Part shown: one piece after another, positions 35,485-48,334 of the stretch
How the letters are laid out: each line of letters starts with the position of its first letter
How positions within the stretch are numbered: position 1 is the stretch's first letter
From: Pneumocystis sp. 'macacae'
Lineage: Eukaryota > Ascomycota > Pneumocystomycetes > Pneumocystales > Pneumocystaceae
Reading direction: 5' to 3'
Length of the DNA: 64,000 nucleotides
Assembly (NCBI GenBank): GCA_018127085.1
Contig: CM030722.1
Coordinates: forward strand, 186,001-250,000
Position numbers and translations under genes: made by a program
Notes under the pieces: generated by a model
Seen by the model: only the letters and a program-made list of their open reading frames with translations
Told to the model about the DNA's origin: nothing
The model's database searches: none

Positions 35485-37824
35485 ATGGTTTCTTCAAATT
35501 ATAATAAAAGTCACAGGACTGATGAGTTTATGATTGCATCTGAAATTAGGGCAGCGGTATGTTTATTATAATCTTTTTTATTTTCTTATTTTATTGGAAG
35601 TCTTCGAAGTACAGTATGAGTCCCTGTCGTTCTGGTTCTAAATTTCATAAAAAGGATCCTTTTTACACCCAAATCTATCAAGATTCCTATTCGAATGACG
35701 ATGTTTTGTCATGTAATGAGCATGATGATTTCAAAAGATATTCTCAATCATCTAATGAACATGTTTTTGAATTAAACAATCGTCGAGCTTTACGTTCTAT
35801 TGATAATCATTTTGCAGACAATATAAATAACACTAAATTGCAAAATAGTTGTGCTTCTCATGAACATAATAAACAAGTTCAATCATATTTAAATGGACAT
35901 GATATATCTAGGTATATTCAAGACGATAATTTTGATTTATTGTACCCTATTGTTAATAATGGGATATTTGTGCGAGAATATCCTCCTTTAGATTTGTTAT
36001 CTAATTCTCGAATTAAAGGACCGAAAGTTGGAATAGATATGTCTCTTAATGCGGCTGTTCATGTTGGCGGGGGATTTATTCGTGGACATTTGCGGATTTC
36101 AATCGAATCATCTAAAGTATTATTAGGTAGTATTTCTCTTGATTGTTTGGGTGTTGAAAGTATTTTTATAGTATTTAATTTTGGATTAGATTAACGTTTT
36201 TGAGGTGTAAGGAATAATAAGTCACATATATTGTTCAGTGTTGCGAAGGAAATGATGGAATTTGAGGATTCGCCATTAAACCAACTCGTATATACTGATA
36301 TTGGACAATGCCCAGAAGATGGATTTTGGCCTTCACAAAAATGTAAAGCATCTGTTCCATTTGATTTGCATCTTCCTTTAAATGTAGGTCCTGGAACATT
36401 TGAATGTAAAGATGGACAAATAAAATATTATATGTTTGCGTATTAAAACAATTATGTTCCGTTTTTGTACTAACTACTAAAGAACGCTTCGTTATAAATT
36501 AAAAGATAAGATTTTTTTGTCACGAGTATGCAAAAATTTGCTATTATTTACCGCTCTGCATCCAGATCGAGCTCTTGTACCAACTGAGCATCCTATAACA
36601 TGTATTGAAGAAGGACCTTTATTTTGCGGGGGAAAAGGTTCTTTAAAAGTTGAAGCAAAACTGCATAGACCTGTTTGGATTTCTGGTCAATTAGTATTTG
36701 TAGAAGTATGCACAACTAATCATTCAACGCGTACTGTAAGTATCAATATAATAAATAAAATAATTTTACATTATTAGGTTAGGAAAATAAAACTTGAATT
36801 GGTAAATATATGATACTTAAAATTTTATAATAATAATAATATATAAAGATTCGTCAAGTTATTATATATAATAGTCCGCCTGCTAATACTAAAGAGCAAA
36901 CACTTGTTCATGAAAGAGTACCTGATTGTATTAAAACAAAAATCTTGTCAACATCAATATTATATGCAAATGATCCTGAGGATACAAGAGCTTGGAAGGG
37001 TGTTGAACCGGATACTAGTGATTCTGTTATTTGTCAATTATTAATTCCTTCTGCACAACTTACAGTAAATGCTGGAAGACATTTAGCAGTTAAATATTTT
37101 ATTAATATTTCAGTGGGAACTGCTTTTACGTAACTATATGATAATAATAATAGCATATTAATGCATTTTTAGATCGAAGGTAGTAGTTCAAGTGCCTATA
37201 TTGGTTGCAAATTTATTATCACTTGACATTGCATCACATAATGTTACTGATGTAGCACTTACTATGGCAAAATATCATGATTCAAAAGTACCTGTTGATA
37301 ATACTTCTTCTCGTGCATTTAAAAGCTCTTGTAGAGATGTAAGTTCGCCACAACATGCTATTGGATGTGGTAGTAGTGAAGAAAGCGAGGATATTTTATC
37401 TGCTGTCCTTCGAGAAAAGCTTAAACCTCTTGATATAGAAAAAGTTAACGATGAGGGTTCTTCGCATTTTGTAATTAAAGAAACAAGTAATATCAATAAT
37501 CATCATTGTCCTCGACGATCTAAATCGGTGTTTCATCCACGAAAAAGATATTCAAATTGTAGTGGACACTATGAACACTTAAAGGTTGTTCCTAGAGACA
37601 ATGATGATGTAAGACTTGCATTATCTCATGAATACCGTGCTCCTAACATGGATATTTCTACTACTGCATTCGGATTTAGTAATGAATTATCTCCTATTTC
37701 CTTAATAAAATTAAATCAAAAACAATTGCATCCTAGAAATAATCGAGGAAGAAGCAATAGTGATCCAAATAGTGATCGTACTAATCGACGTACTGATCTT
37801 CCTGAGACTGTACAAGAAGAGTAG
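35485..37824 (+). CDS. Alpha-arrestin-like protein
   Basis: Likely ubiquitin-ligase adaptor for plasma-membrane transporters (Rsp5/Pub1 partner), inferred from the arrestin fold. Exons 35485..35556, 35601..36159, 36205..36439, 36483..36735, 36778..36801, 36849..37129, 37173..37824, 691 aa. After a disordered Ser/Asn-rich N-terminus of about 160 residues, the arrestin N and C lobes show VHVGGGFIRGHLRIS, PFDLHLPLNVGPGTFECKDG, IKYYMFATLRYKL, VEAKLHRPVWISGQLVFVEV, and LRHLAVKYFINISV-like AGRHLAVKYFINISVG. The C-terminal 200 residues are disordered and basic. I see no clear PPxY motif. Exon 5 is only 24 nt. The 36440 intron contains a perfect TACTAAC branch site. Confidence 0.82.
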
Positions 37825-37985
37825 TAGTTTTATAATAAAAAATTGCATTTAATTTATTGCTGTGTAGTTTTAGGATAAAATTGCTAGATAACTCGCTTTG
37901 AACTAAAAGATAAAAACTGTTTTTTTTCTTTTTTTGTAATTATAAAATGTTTAGGATTTGTAGATATGTTTAAAATATAACTTTC

Positions 37986-38552
37986 TTAATTTTTATTTGT
38001 ATTTTTTAGTATTTTTTCAACTTCATTTGTCATGTTTGGAAAATTGTTTTTGATATCTTGGGCTAAAATATTGCGGAAATTCTGTATGATTAGTAACGAT
38101 TTTAATTTATAATTGATAGTATACAGTTATTGCAATAGATTTTCCGTTAACATATTGATTGTCTTTTTGAACAAGTTCACTAAATTGCCTAGTGTAAACG
38201 TCTGGATTTTTACCATCTTCTATATAACTAATAAAAAGTTAATATGTGTGAATTTGAGAAAATACAATTAACTCGATGATATCTTGAGGTATCATTTCTG
38301 AAGTAAAATTTTTATTTGTATATAGAAATTTATAATTGTTTATTATATTTTTTCTAAAATTAATTTAGAGATATTTTATAGGATAAAAATAAACAACATT
38401 CTCTTATATATTGTTTGATTTGTTTTCGGATCTTCGAAATTATTAACGATTATGCTGAGATCATGAAGATTATAAATAAGAGATTCTAAATGTTTTTCTA
38501 GATCCAGAAGGCTAACTAAAGAGAAATAGTTACTAAATAAAGATTCATTCAT
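37986..38552 (-). CDS. MED10: Mediator subunit 10 (Nut2)
   Basis: Middle-module subunit of the RNA polymerase II Mediator. Exons (minus): 38398..38552, 38273..38353, 38125..38227, 37986..38081, 144 aa, the normal family size. N-terminal helix LLDLEKHLESLIYNLHDLSI then VNNFEDPKTNQTI, followed by IPQDIIDYIEDGKNPDVYTR and the C-terminal FRNILAQDIKNNFP. The DYIEDGKNPD block is the MED10 hallmark and spans an intron with a GTTAAT 5' site. The gene is convergent with the arrestin gene (161 bp). Confidence 0.93.
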
Positions 38553-39531
38553 GCGATAAAATAATAAATAAATCTTTTTTATAGTATTTTGAAAACTATA
38601 TGCACTTTTTTTAATTAGATTTTTGTTTCAGATAAATTTGTCTACGAAATTTATTTATAGAATTATAAAATTTAAAGTTTTTATTGTATTTGTATAATTA
38701 ATGAATAAGGTTTTATGAGATTGATATAATAATAATTATATATGAATTTTTACAGTTTAATTGAAAAAGCATATATAATATTTGGAATTATTTTAATTAA
38801 TAAAATATTTTATTGATTACTTTTAATTTTATATATAATTAACGTTTTGAGTAATTATTATGTTTAAAATGTGAGTTATTGTATTTCATATAATTTGTAT
38901 TTTTATTTTGTATAATATATATCTTATTAAAGTCTTTTAAATTTATACATTTTTAATGAAAAAACATTATAGTAAAATATTACTTTTAAAACTTGTGTTA
39001 TATTAATAGATATAATATTGTATATTCAAAAAAAAACAACTGATTATGTATTAAAAATGGATAAGTCACTTGTGTTAAACTTTAATAATTATAAAATAAT
39101 CGATAAAAAAAATTATATTAATTGATACATATGTATATGATAAATTTATACATAAATATGTATGCACATATTTTATTTCTTTTAAAAATACATGTAATTA
39201 TTGAGTTAGAGTTGAGTTAGAAAAGTATATATATTTTTAAATATGTGCATTTTCTGAAAATTTATGAAAAATATGTTGAAAATACGTTTTGTATTTATAG
39301 AAATGATAAAAATATATTAATACGTATAAGAGTGAAGAATGTTAGTTTTTGAATTATATCTTTTTTGGGTTTCTGATTTTAATTTTATATGTGTGATTTT
39401 GTTAATATATTTTTATTATTTTTTTATAATTTTCTTTTGTCAAATCAATTATCCGTTAAAATTCTTATTTTTATTTTAATAATTATAATATTTAGCATGA
39501 AATCGATATTTTGATAAATAATTTTATTTTT
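38553..39531. other. Divergent promoter region, MED10 / PXA gene
   Basis: 979 bp of A/T-rich spacer. A short imperfect direct repeat (GAGTTAGA/GAGTTAGA) lies near 39200-39222. No gene seen. Confidence 0.5.
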
Positions 39532-41022
39532 ATGGGGAATTATAGAAGTAATTCTTTAATAAGACGATATTTGTCTTTCTTGAGAGACTGTAGTTCTTCT
39601 GATAAACTTCCTTCTTTAACTAGTTCAGCATTGGTAGATGTTGAACTTTATTCTATTATTGCTATTATTTGTAGAGACTATATTAATGTATGGTATGAAC
39701 AAATGACTCATGATAAGAATTTTATTGAGGAGTTGTTATTTTTGGTTTCTCATATTGTTAAAGAACTGGAAAAAAGATTTTTCATGGTATAATTTTATAT
39801 AAAATTAATATTTATTATGATTAAAAAATAATATAGATAAGACACGACATTTTACTTTTGGATAGTATACCTATGATTGCTGTTAAGCATATAAATGGGA
39901 TGTGGTTTTTTCTATTGTGTAGGTTAAATTAATCTATATCAGATATTCGTAGAGCACAGAAAATATTGCTAACAGATATTAATTCTCATAAAACTTTTGA
40001 TGATGTATTTCGTGGATTTCAGCTGCATACTGCTTTAGATTCTTATGAAAGTGAGCATTTATATTTGCGTTTAGTGGCTGATGGTTTGATTACATTTCTT
40101 TTGCCATCTAGTGATCTTGGATCCGAATGTGAAAGAGTTATAATAAGAGAAATTCTTTCTGATCTTGTTCTTAAAAGGATTATAGATAAACTTAGTGAGC
40201 CTTCAATTTTGTTTGAGATTATTACAAAGGTAAGTTTGTATATTTATTTTTCGCTCTTTTGATTTTTAGTTAATAATTAATTTAAAAGAAAAGTCTAGTA
40301 AAACTAAAAAATGTAGATTTTCTAATATAATTATACTTATAAAACTATATAGTTTTATCTTATTTTTATGGAAAATTTTATTTATGTCTATTATAAATCC
40401 TCCACAGTTTGAGGTATTAAATATTTTTGATCTAGCTGGTTTCGATTTTATGTTTGAAGTTTTAGAACTTAAGACTGAAAATCCTTATATATATGTATTT
40501 ATTCGTTTTTTCTTAATTCCATGTTTTTTTGTCTTCGTTGGTGATATAATTTCAATGTAAGTAAATAATTAGATAGTAATATATTAAGGTGTTTTAGTAA
40601 ATTTTCGAAAATTTGGAATCAGCATATATTCACAGAAGAGCTTGCGATTAATTGTTTTCGATTATTGAGAACTTTAATTTGGTCTAATAATTCTTCTGAT
40701 GTTTCTAAAACTCAGTATTCTAGACTTGATAATTATGAAATTAAAGAAAAATTAGTCTTAGAAGTATATACCATTATACCAGGTTTTTTATTTTACTAAT
40801 TTAAATCTATTATTAAATTTAAAATTAGTATTTTTTAGAAAATTCTTTTTTAGCTCTAATGATGCCCTTAAAATTAGGATTAAACGCATTTTTAGCTTAT
40901 TTGATTCAAAATTAGCTAATAAGAATTTTATATTTTATATTCTTGATCTTATATTAAGAAATATAGTATGTGAGTTGTCTGATACTACTCCTGAGCGTAT
41001 TTTTATGCAAAGAATTGTGTAG
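39532..41022 (+). CDS. PXA-domain membrane protein
   Basis: PXA (PX-associated) domain protein related to the N-terminal part of Mdm1/Snx13-type and fission yeast Pxa1; probably an endomembrane contact or trafficking protein. Exons 39532..39786, 39837..39897, 39943..40229, 40270..40556, 40598..40782, 40829..41022, 422 aa. PXA signature: ELYSIIAIICRDYINVWYEQ, then HDILLLDSIPMIAVKHIND, and FHTALxxxxxE-like FQLHTALDSYESEHLYLRLV with LSDLVLKRIIDKLSEP. Hydrophobic segments follow the PXA domain (IIILIKLYSFILFLWKILF and FIRFFLIPCFFVFV). No PX or RGS domain is present. The junction after exon 2 requires a GG-AG intron (39898..39942). Confidence 0.85.
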
Positions 41023-41596
41023 TTAATATATGAATCTAATATTGAATTAAATTAAACTCATGTTTTTGTTTTGACTGAATATTTGTAATTTTTGTTTGGT
41101 TTTTTTGTTCTATTTATTTTTATTAAAAATATATTTTTAGAAAATTAAGTTAATGATATTGATTTAATATTAATAAATAGAAATATTAAATAGAAATATA
41201 ATATTTTTAGTGGTTTAAATGCTTTGAATTACTAAATGATTTTTAGATGTTTATATAAATGAGTAATCTTTAAATGTTATAATTACATATAATAAAAAAT
41301 TTGATTTATATAATTGATTTTTTTTAAAAAAAATATATTGTATAATTTAGATGTTTTGTATTTATTTTTCATTTTTTTTTATAAATATCAGATGAGTTTT
41401 ATGTTCTTTATTTAATTTGTAAATTTTATATTTAAATGCTTTTTAAAAAAATGTTAATATTTAATAAATATTTAATACTAATACTAATGATATTGAATAT
41501 TCGATTGTTAACGTAATAGCTTAATTAATTAATAAAATATACTATATATTTCTCATATTTATATTGTTTATATTAATTACGTACTATTTTTATTGT
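41023..41596. other. Intergenic between convergent genes
   Basis: 574 bp, A/T-rich, nothing recognised. Confidence 0.5.
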
Positions 41597-43363
41597 TTAT
41601 TTTTTGATAATAGTACATACATCTTCATCCATTAATACATGATTAGCACCAACTCTTTGATGATTATGTTTTACCGAGTTACCCCACACATATGCACTGA
41701 TAAATATTAAATATATTTTTATAAAAATGGTAGTTACTGTTTAAATTGTTTAAATATTGATTTATGTATAGCATTGCACTTAATAATTAGTATTTAATTA
41801 TTTTTTTTAGGACTCACAAAATTTTCTATAGTGCATGAATTTTTTTTTAAAACTATTGGATCAGAATAATCAGGAGGTAATCCTTTAGGTTTTGTATAAA
41901 CTCTTATTAATTCTAGATGTTCCCACCTGAATTAATGTCAAATAATTAAAAATAAAAAAAAAAACTCAATTTTAATACATTTTTTCCTAAATTTATATTA
42001 ATAATAATAATTTTATATAATAATTATTACAAGTAGTTCGTCAAAATTCCATCCCTGTTGCAATTTATAAATATATAATTAAGATAGTAATAAAACTTAC
42101 ATGTTGTGCTGAAATAGGTACTGCATGTGGTATTTTATAAACTAGATTGAGTTCTTCTATGGAAATTTGATCGATTTTATTAAGAGCATATATAGCAGGA
42201 ATATACACTCTATTTCCTTCAAGCACATCGATAAATTCGTCTACCTGGCAAAATAATTTGTACATATTTATATTTATAAAATTATATGCATACTGTTGCA
42301 TCACATCTAAATGTTATATCTGCGTTATTGATGCGATATTCACTTAATATTGTTTTGATTTCATCATAATCCATATTTGTTAGTGGAACTGTATTTGATA
42401 TTGTAATTCCTCCTTTTTCTTTTTTTTTGAATATAATTAATGGTGGTTTTTTGTTTAATCTAATTCCAAAACCTTCAAGTTCATCTTCAATAATCTTTTT
42501 ATCTGTAAGAGGTTTAAGAATGTCAAGAATTATATAAATAAGACTACAAGTTCTGGCAACAGCGATAACCTGCCGACCTCTGCCTTTTCCATCTTTTGCC
42601 TTAATTATGTTTAGAATATAAAATTTGAAAATATCTATTTATTACTCCTTGAATAATACCGGGTAAGTCCAAAATCTTAGACATATATATATGTGTATAT
42701 ATAATATAAAATATATTTTACCTGAATTTTAGCACCTTTATATTTAAGTATACCAGGTACAGTAGTTAGCGTTGTAACTATCATATTATTATTTTGTGTC
42801 AATTAAACGAAAAATTACATTCATATGCAGCTGCTTCACTATATGTTCCTGTAAGTTTAGACATTAATGTACTTTTTCCGGCAGAAGGAAATCCTTTATA
42901 TGTCAATAATATAATTAATTATTGAATTTACCAATAAATCCGATTGATGCTGCACCTGTTCTTGAAACATCAAAACCGACTGTTTTATTAGAAAATATAA
43001 TTATAAATAATAAATAATATATTACTTCCCGACCCTCCACTTGTACTACTAGATGATATAAGTTCACGTTTTAATTTTGCTAGTTTAGCCTTTTATTTTA
43101 TTAATATAATAATAAAATTGATTTAAAATACTTTTAAAAGGCCAAGATGTTTAGCAGTACTGGTATAATTAATGACATTTTATAATTAAAAATATGATTA
43201 TATTACGCTTTGTTTTTTCTAATTCTATTAAATTTTTTTTATATAATAAAATAAATAACTTACTGTGTACGTGCCATTTCATCTTCTATTTCTTTAATCT
43301 ATAACATGAATAAGAATTTATATAAATATACAATGCTAAATAAACCTTATCAATTGTTGTCAT
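41597..43363 (-). CDS. RBG1: DRG-family translation GTPase RBG1 (DRG1)
   Basis: Obg-type GTPase that with its Tma46/DFRP partner helps stalled ribosomes. About 16 exons encode some 367 aa. Translation across the junctions: [39 protein letters not shown]1 [30 protein letters not shown]3 [21 protein letters not shown]4 ALNKID, then [20 protein letters not shown] and a TGS domain ending [18 protein letters not shown] and TIIKK. Every block matches DRG1. Exons include 12 nt (43207..43218) and 8 nt (41978..41985), the latter encoding only E-K plus part of a codon between LL and [13 protein letters not shown]. First exon is 18 nt (43346..43363). Confidence 0.95.
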
Positions 43364-44191
43364 ATTAAAATTACACTTGAACACTTGAATTTTCTATTGT
43401 ATATTAAGTGAATATTATTTAGAAAGAAAAATTTGAAATAATAAAATTTGATAAAAAAATATACATATCGATATTTATTGTACTAATATTAATATTTAAA
43501 AGTAATATTTTTTTCTAAAAATTAAAATTTTAATATAAATATTAAATAAATATTAATATATAGAATAACATTATCATATAACCGTTTTGTTAATATTAAT
43601 CTAAATTTTATAAATTATAAATAAATACATTTATTAATAAACTAATAATTATAATTTTAATTGATAACATATTAAACGTAAAAATAAATGATTATTATTT
43701 AATTTAATATTACTATATACTGTAAATTTATAATATACGATAATTATTTTAATGGTATAATATAAATGTGAAGTTTATACATTATGTATAGTTATAATAT
43801 ATTCATAATATGAAGATATTTAAATTTTCCATATTGTAAAACTGATAATGGATATTCACATATATTCTAAAAATAGAATCAATATTTTTTAATACATAAA
43901 TTGTAAATTATTTTGACATCTTTTATATAATTTTAATATTATATTTAATAATTATATATAACAATAGATCTAAAATTTCAATATTCTAAAATATAAAATA
44001 TCTATGATCTATGTATCATTTTTCCAAATATATTCAAAAAATACAGAATATTGTTAATATTTTTTACAAATAAAAGATATCTATACTATTTTATGAAAAA
44101 TTATAATATATTAAAACATAAATTAAACTACAATACAATATATTATTACGCATATTTACATTTATAATCATATTTTTAGCATTTATTTCAC
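43364..44191. other. Intergenic, nothing recognised
   Basis: 828 bp of extremely A/T-rich spacer between two minus-strand genes. Confidence 0.5.
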
Positions 44192-47100
44192 CTATAAAAC
44201 TATAACAGCTAAAATTTGTTCATTATCATCTAATCTGATCATAAATTAATTATAATATCAAATTATTTTTAAAATATTAACATACTCAAGCAATTTAAAT
44301 GACTTGGTAGATACACTTTTATTTGAATTATATTTATCATGATTACATATAAAATATGGTTTTTTTACGTCAAGAGTAGGTATTATCTAATAAAAATTAA
44401 CATTCCCATATTTTAATAATTTTTTACCTTTATTAAAACTTCATACAAGATTTCATACCCTTTAATTTTTAATTCAAAAACAACATCATAAATCTTTTCA
44501 AGATAATTAGTTATTAAATGTGTTTTTAATTCAACTATCCAAGGTACATTTTCTGATATACACTAAAAATTACATTAATTTTCTTTTAAAAAATATAATT
44601 ACCAATTTAGCTAAACATAAAAACCCAAGCTGTAAATCAGTAGGAACTAAAGTACACTTTTTACATGTTTTTTTTTTATCATCCATATTATCTAATGAAA
44701 TACTATTATAACAATCCATACAAAGATAGCCATATAAAATTTCCTTTAAAACATAAAGTAAAAATTCCATATTCTGTATATCACTAGAAATTAATTCCCC
44801 TAAAAGTTTGTAAATCATATTTTAATACTAAAAAAGATTAAATACAAAATATAGATCCATTAGTTTCTCTAAAAAGTTGTATTGTATCATTGATTTTATT
44901 AATCAAAAAAGAATCACATTTATTATCCTATTATTTATTAATCATAAACAATTAAAATCGCCAAACTACAAAGAATCTGATAGATCTAATAATTGACATA
45001 GTTAAACATATAACATCAGTACTATCAGTTCTCCACTCATCCTTATATATTTTTATCAAATCTAAAATAACTCCTAACAAATTTTGAATAGTTTTTTTTT
45101 TTTTCAAAAAACATACCAATTATTATATCCATTCTGGAAAAACTATAAACAATAATTTCAATAAAACGAGAAAATTTTAATTCTGGCATGTTAATACTAT
45201 CAATTCCCTGTCTTGACAAAATAGCAAAAAGTTGAAGATTTGTTAAAATAAAATTAACTAACAAATGATCTAAAAATGTTCTAATAGCCCGAAACCATAA
45301 AATATATTTAACATCTATAACACTAGAACTAAGTAAAGAAATAAGTTCATATTGTGAACAAGCATATTGAGTAATCAAATGTCCTGGAGGTAGATAAATA
45401 AGAATAATAATTAAAAATTGATTTATTCCTATAATTTTACGAAAAAGATTTAAAATGTGAGTTTCGCATTCATCTGAATTTACTAAAGTATTCAGAACTT
45501 TAAATTCTCTAAAAAGAATCAATCTATAAAGCCAAATTATCATCTCTACCGTATTAAAGTAGATATTACTAAAAATTCTCAAAAAAAAAAAAAAGTATTT
45601 TTAAACTTACAATACATTATCCTGGAAAATAATTTCAAAGTTTTCGTCTCAGAATCATTCGAAGGAGCATTCACAGGACTATTATTTTTATAATATTTTT
45701 TAGAAATAAATGTATCACTAAACTTAACAACTAATGTTTCCTTAATAAGAACCTCAACAAGAATGTTTTTTGAGACAGAATGCAAGAAATATATAAGATT
45801 ATTCCAACCTAACAATTAACTCTTAAGCAAAATGATAATATTACTTACATTGAAATTCAACCCAATATATATCGTAATCTAAGAAAATAAATAATACAAA
45901 CTCAATAACACTTTTTTCTTGAGCAGGTTCAAGTATAGAAAGAGAACATAATTTTTCAAACCATCGAAGCAATTCAGTCAATACAGTAATAAACATAGTT
46001 TTATGTTCATGAACATCTAAGCATAGTGACCAAGTTTCTGAATTCAACAATCTCTAAAAAAATAATAATTTTTATAAACAAAATCCAATAATACTACCTT
46101 TAATATTATGAGTGACCTATCTAACTCATTTTTACAAAAACCCCTTTCATAAACCTGAGTTTCTTTATCATTATCAATCTTTCCAGCAGTTAAAACAAAA
46201 ATTACTAAATGTTCAAATTCAGAAGTAATAGAACAATTAATTTTAGCAAAAAATTCTCGTCGTAAAAGCCAAAATAAAGTCTAAAAATCATTTAGTATTA
46301 TTAAAAAGTGATATATTCAAACTGGACAAATTCATTCGAAAACATCAATATATGTCTATTAGAGCATCTTAAAGAGCTTTCCCATAACCAACTAAAAAAA
46401 TGTAAAGATTGATATTTTGACACAATTAACAAATTCATCTGTTCTGCAAATTCAGTTCGCCTTACAATATCCAAAAGCATTATAATGCGTTTTATTATAA
46501 AACTCTGGTCCGCTAAGTCAATTAATAACCAAAACTTAACATCTAATGCAAATTTACATGTAATCTCATCCAATTGCAAACAAAATATAAAAGACATAGA
46601 TACTTGAAAAGAAAGTTCAGGATTAGAACTTATAATTTTAAATCGTATATTATCAATTATTGCCCTTGATATCTGACTATTAAGCTTACAACAATAATTT
46701 GTAAACTCGCTAAATAATTATTAAATATTATCAATCATAAAGATAATATTAACCAATCATTATGCCAATTAGGCATAAGCCAGGAAGAAATAAAAAGAGG
46801 AGGAAGCCATAATTTGTATTGAAATTGAACCCAATTCAAACTTTCAAGTTCAATATAATCTAAAAGCCCCCAAACCACAACTATATCATATTAAAATATG
46901 ATTATTATAGATATAAATCTAAACATTTTTGTTCCATAAGAACAGCAATAGACCGCCCAAACATTATCTTAGAAATTTCATCATAAACATGCCTAATGAG
47001 TCTAATAATATCATTATATTCAGGAGTATCCTTTGCTTTAAATAAAATATGAAGAAAAATATCAAAACCTTTAAAATTAACTACAAAATCAGAAAAAAAA

Positions 47101-48002
47101 CATAAAAAAACTGCCTTACAACATCGCAAAATATTTTTTTTAATAGTATTTTTAATATCATTTTTTAAATAATTATTATTATAAAAAGAAATCACTAATT
47201 CAATGCACTGAATATATATCAAAGCATCAGTTTTAATATCATCAAAAAAAGTGTCTGAAATATCAGTATTTTTATGAGAAAAATATGTCTATAAATTAAT
47301 TCAAATCATCACACCAACTAAACAAGTTTAAACTAACCTGAAACAAAATAAAAATAATTTGTGATATCAAAGCACTAATATTTAGTATGCAATTATTCAA
47401 ATTATCAATATTATTTAAATGAGACTCATTAAACCCCTTATCCAATTCAATAATAATTCTCATTATCCCGTTCAATATTTCATATACAAAAAGCAACACT
47501 AATTTCATTAATAAAACATATAATATAAAATCAAAATTACAATTATGGATATGATTAGATAAATGTCTTTTTTGAAACTCAGTGCCAGAAAATAAAGAAA
47601 CTTTTGATATTACGTTAAAAGAATAATGACGAATAATAGAACAAACAACAAAATCATAAAAAATAATAGCAGAATCAGAAGAATAACTCTCTATTTTCTT
47701 AAAATATTTTAATATATCATGAAAAACATCAGAAAAATTTGTCAAATTAGTTATACTCATAGAAGATAAAGCTAAATTATTAAGTTAAATATAACTAAAA
47801 TTTAGTATAAAACCAAAAATTTTTGTAACTGATTTTTCCAGAATTTCTATATAAGTTTCATCCATTATATCATACTATAAGAAAAACCAACAATTAACAA
47901 TTTAAAACAAAAATTCAAATAAAAACATACACATAAAACATTATGTCCACAAATATCATGTTGAATATTATCCATTTCATTTTTCTTATAAAAACATTTC
48001 AT
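44192..48002 (-). CDS. Large unassigned helical protein
   Basis: I do not recognise the family. A chain of minus-strand open blocks separated by 40-50 nt introns runs from a possible start at 48002 (MKCFYKKNEMDNIQHD) to a stop at 44192-44194 (last residues NEQILAVIVL). Long exons lie at about 47335-47760, 46920-47280, 46320-46660, 45850-46060, 45070-45810 and 44590-44818. The product would be about 1,000 residues, Leu/Ile/Phe-rich with many amphipathic helices, suggesting a HEAT-like or Mediator/nucleoporin-type solenoid. A CxxC pair (CMDCYN...TCKKC) lies in the penultimate part. The N-terminus is uncertain: an upstream ATG at 48129 is possible. A Mediator Med12-type large subunit was considered but no diagnostic motif supports it. 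Confidence 0.6.
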
Positions 48003-48334
48003 TTGTAAAATTAAATTAAATACAAAAGGAAATAAAAAAGGTTCTAAAAATCATATTATTATTTTACACTTAAAATATAACCAAATATATAATTTACCGT
48101 TTTAAAGATAAAACCATCGTAATATTCATTTTACAAATTACATTATTTCCCTACTACTAAATAATATTAAAAATTCAACAAAAACAAAAAACATTATATT
48201 ATTAACTCTGTCAGGATAGATAATTTTTATAATTTTTGAATCTCATAAAATTTAAATTTATACAAATTAAATTAACATTCAAAGATTATAAAAAAATCAA
48301 TATTTTATAATAAAATATTGTCAAAACAAATCAT
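48003..48334. other. Divergent promoter region
   Basis: 332 bp, A/T-rich. May include an upstream 5' exon of the large minus-strand gene (possible ATG at 48129). Confidence 0.4.

Noticed and set aside
39918..39942. Canonical 24-nt GT-AG intron in the PXA gene
   Set aside because: In frame, but far shorter than any other intron here and it would add a non-conserved GMWFFLL insert.
44192..48002. Assignment of the large helical protein to Mediator Med12
   Set aside because: Size and helical content fit loosely, but no diagnostic Med12 motif was found.
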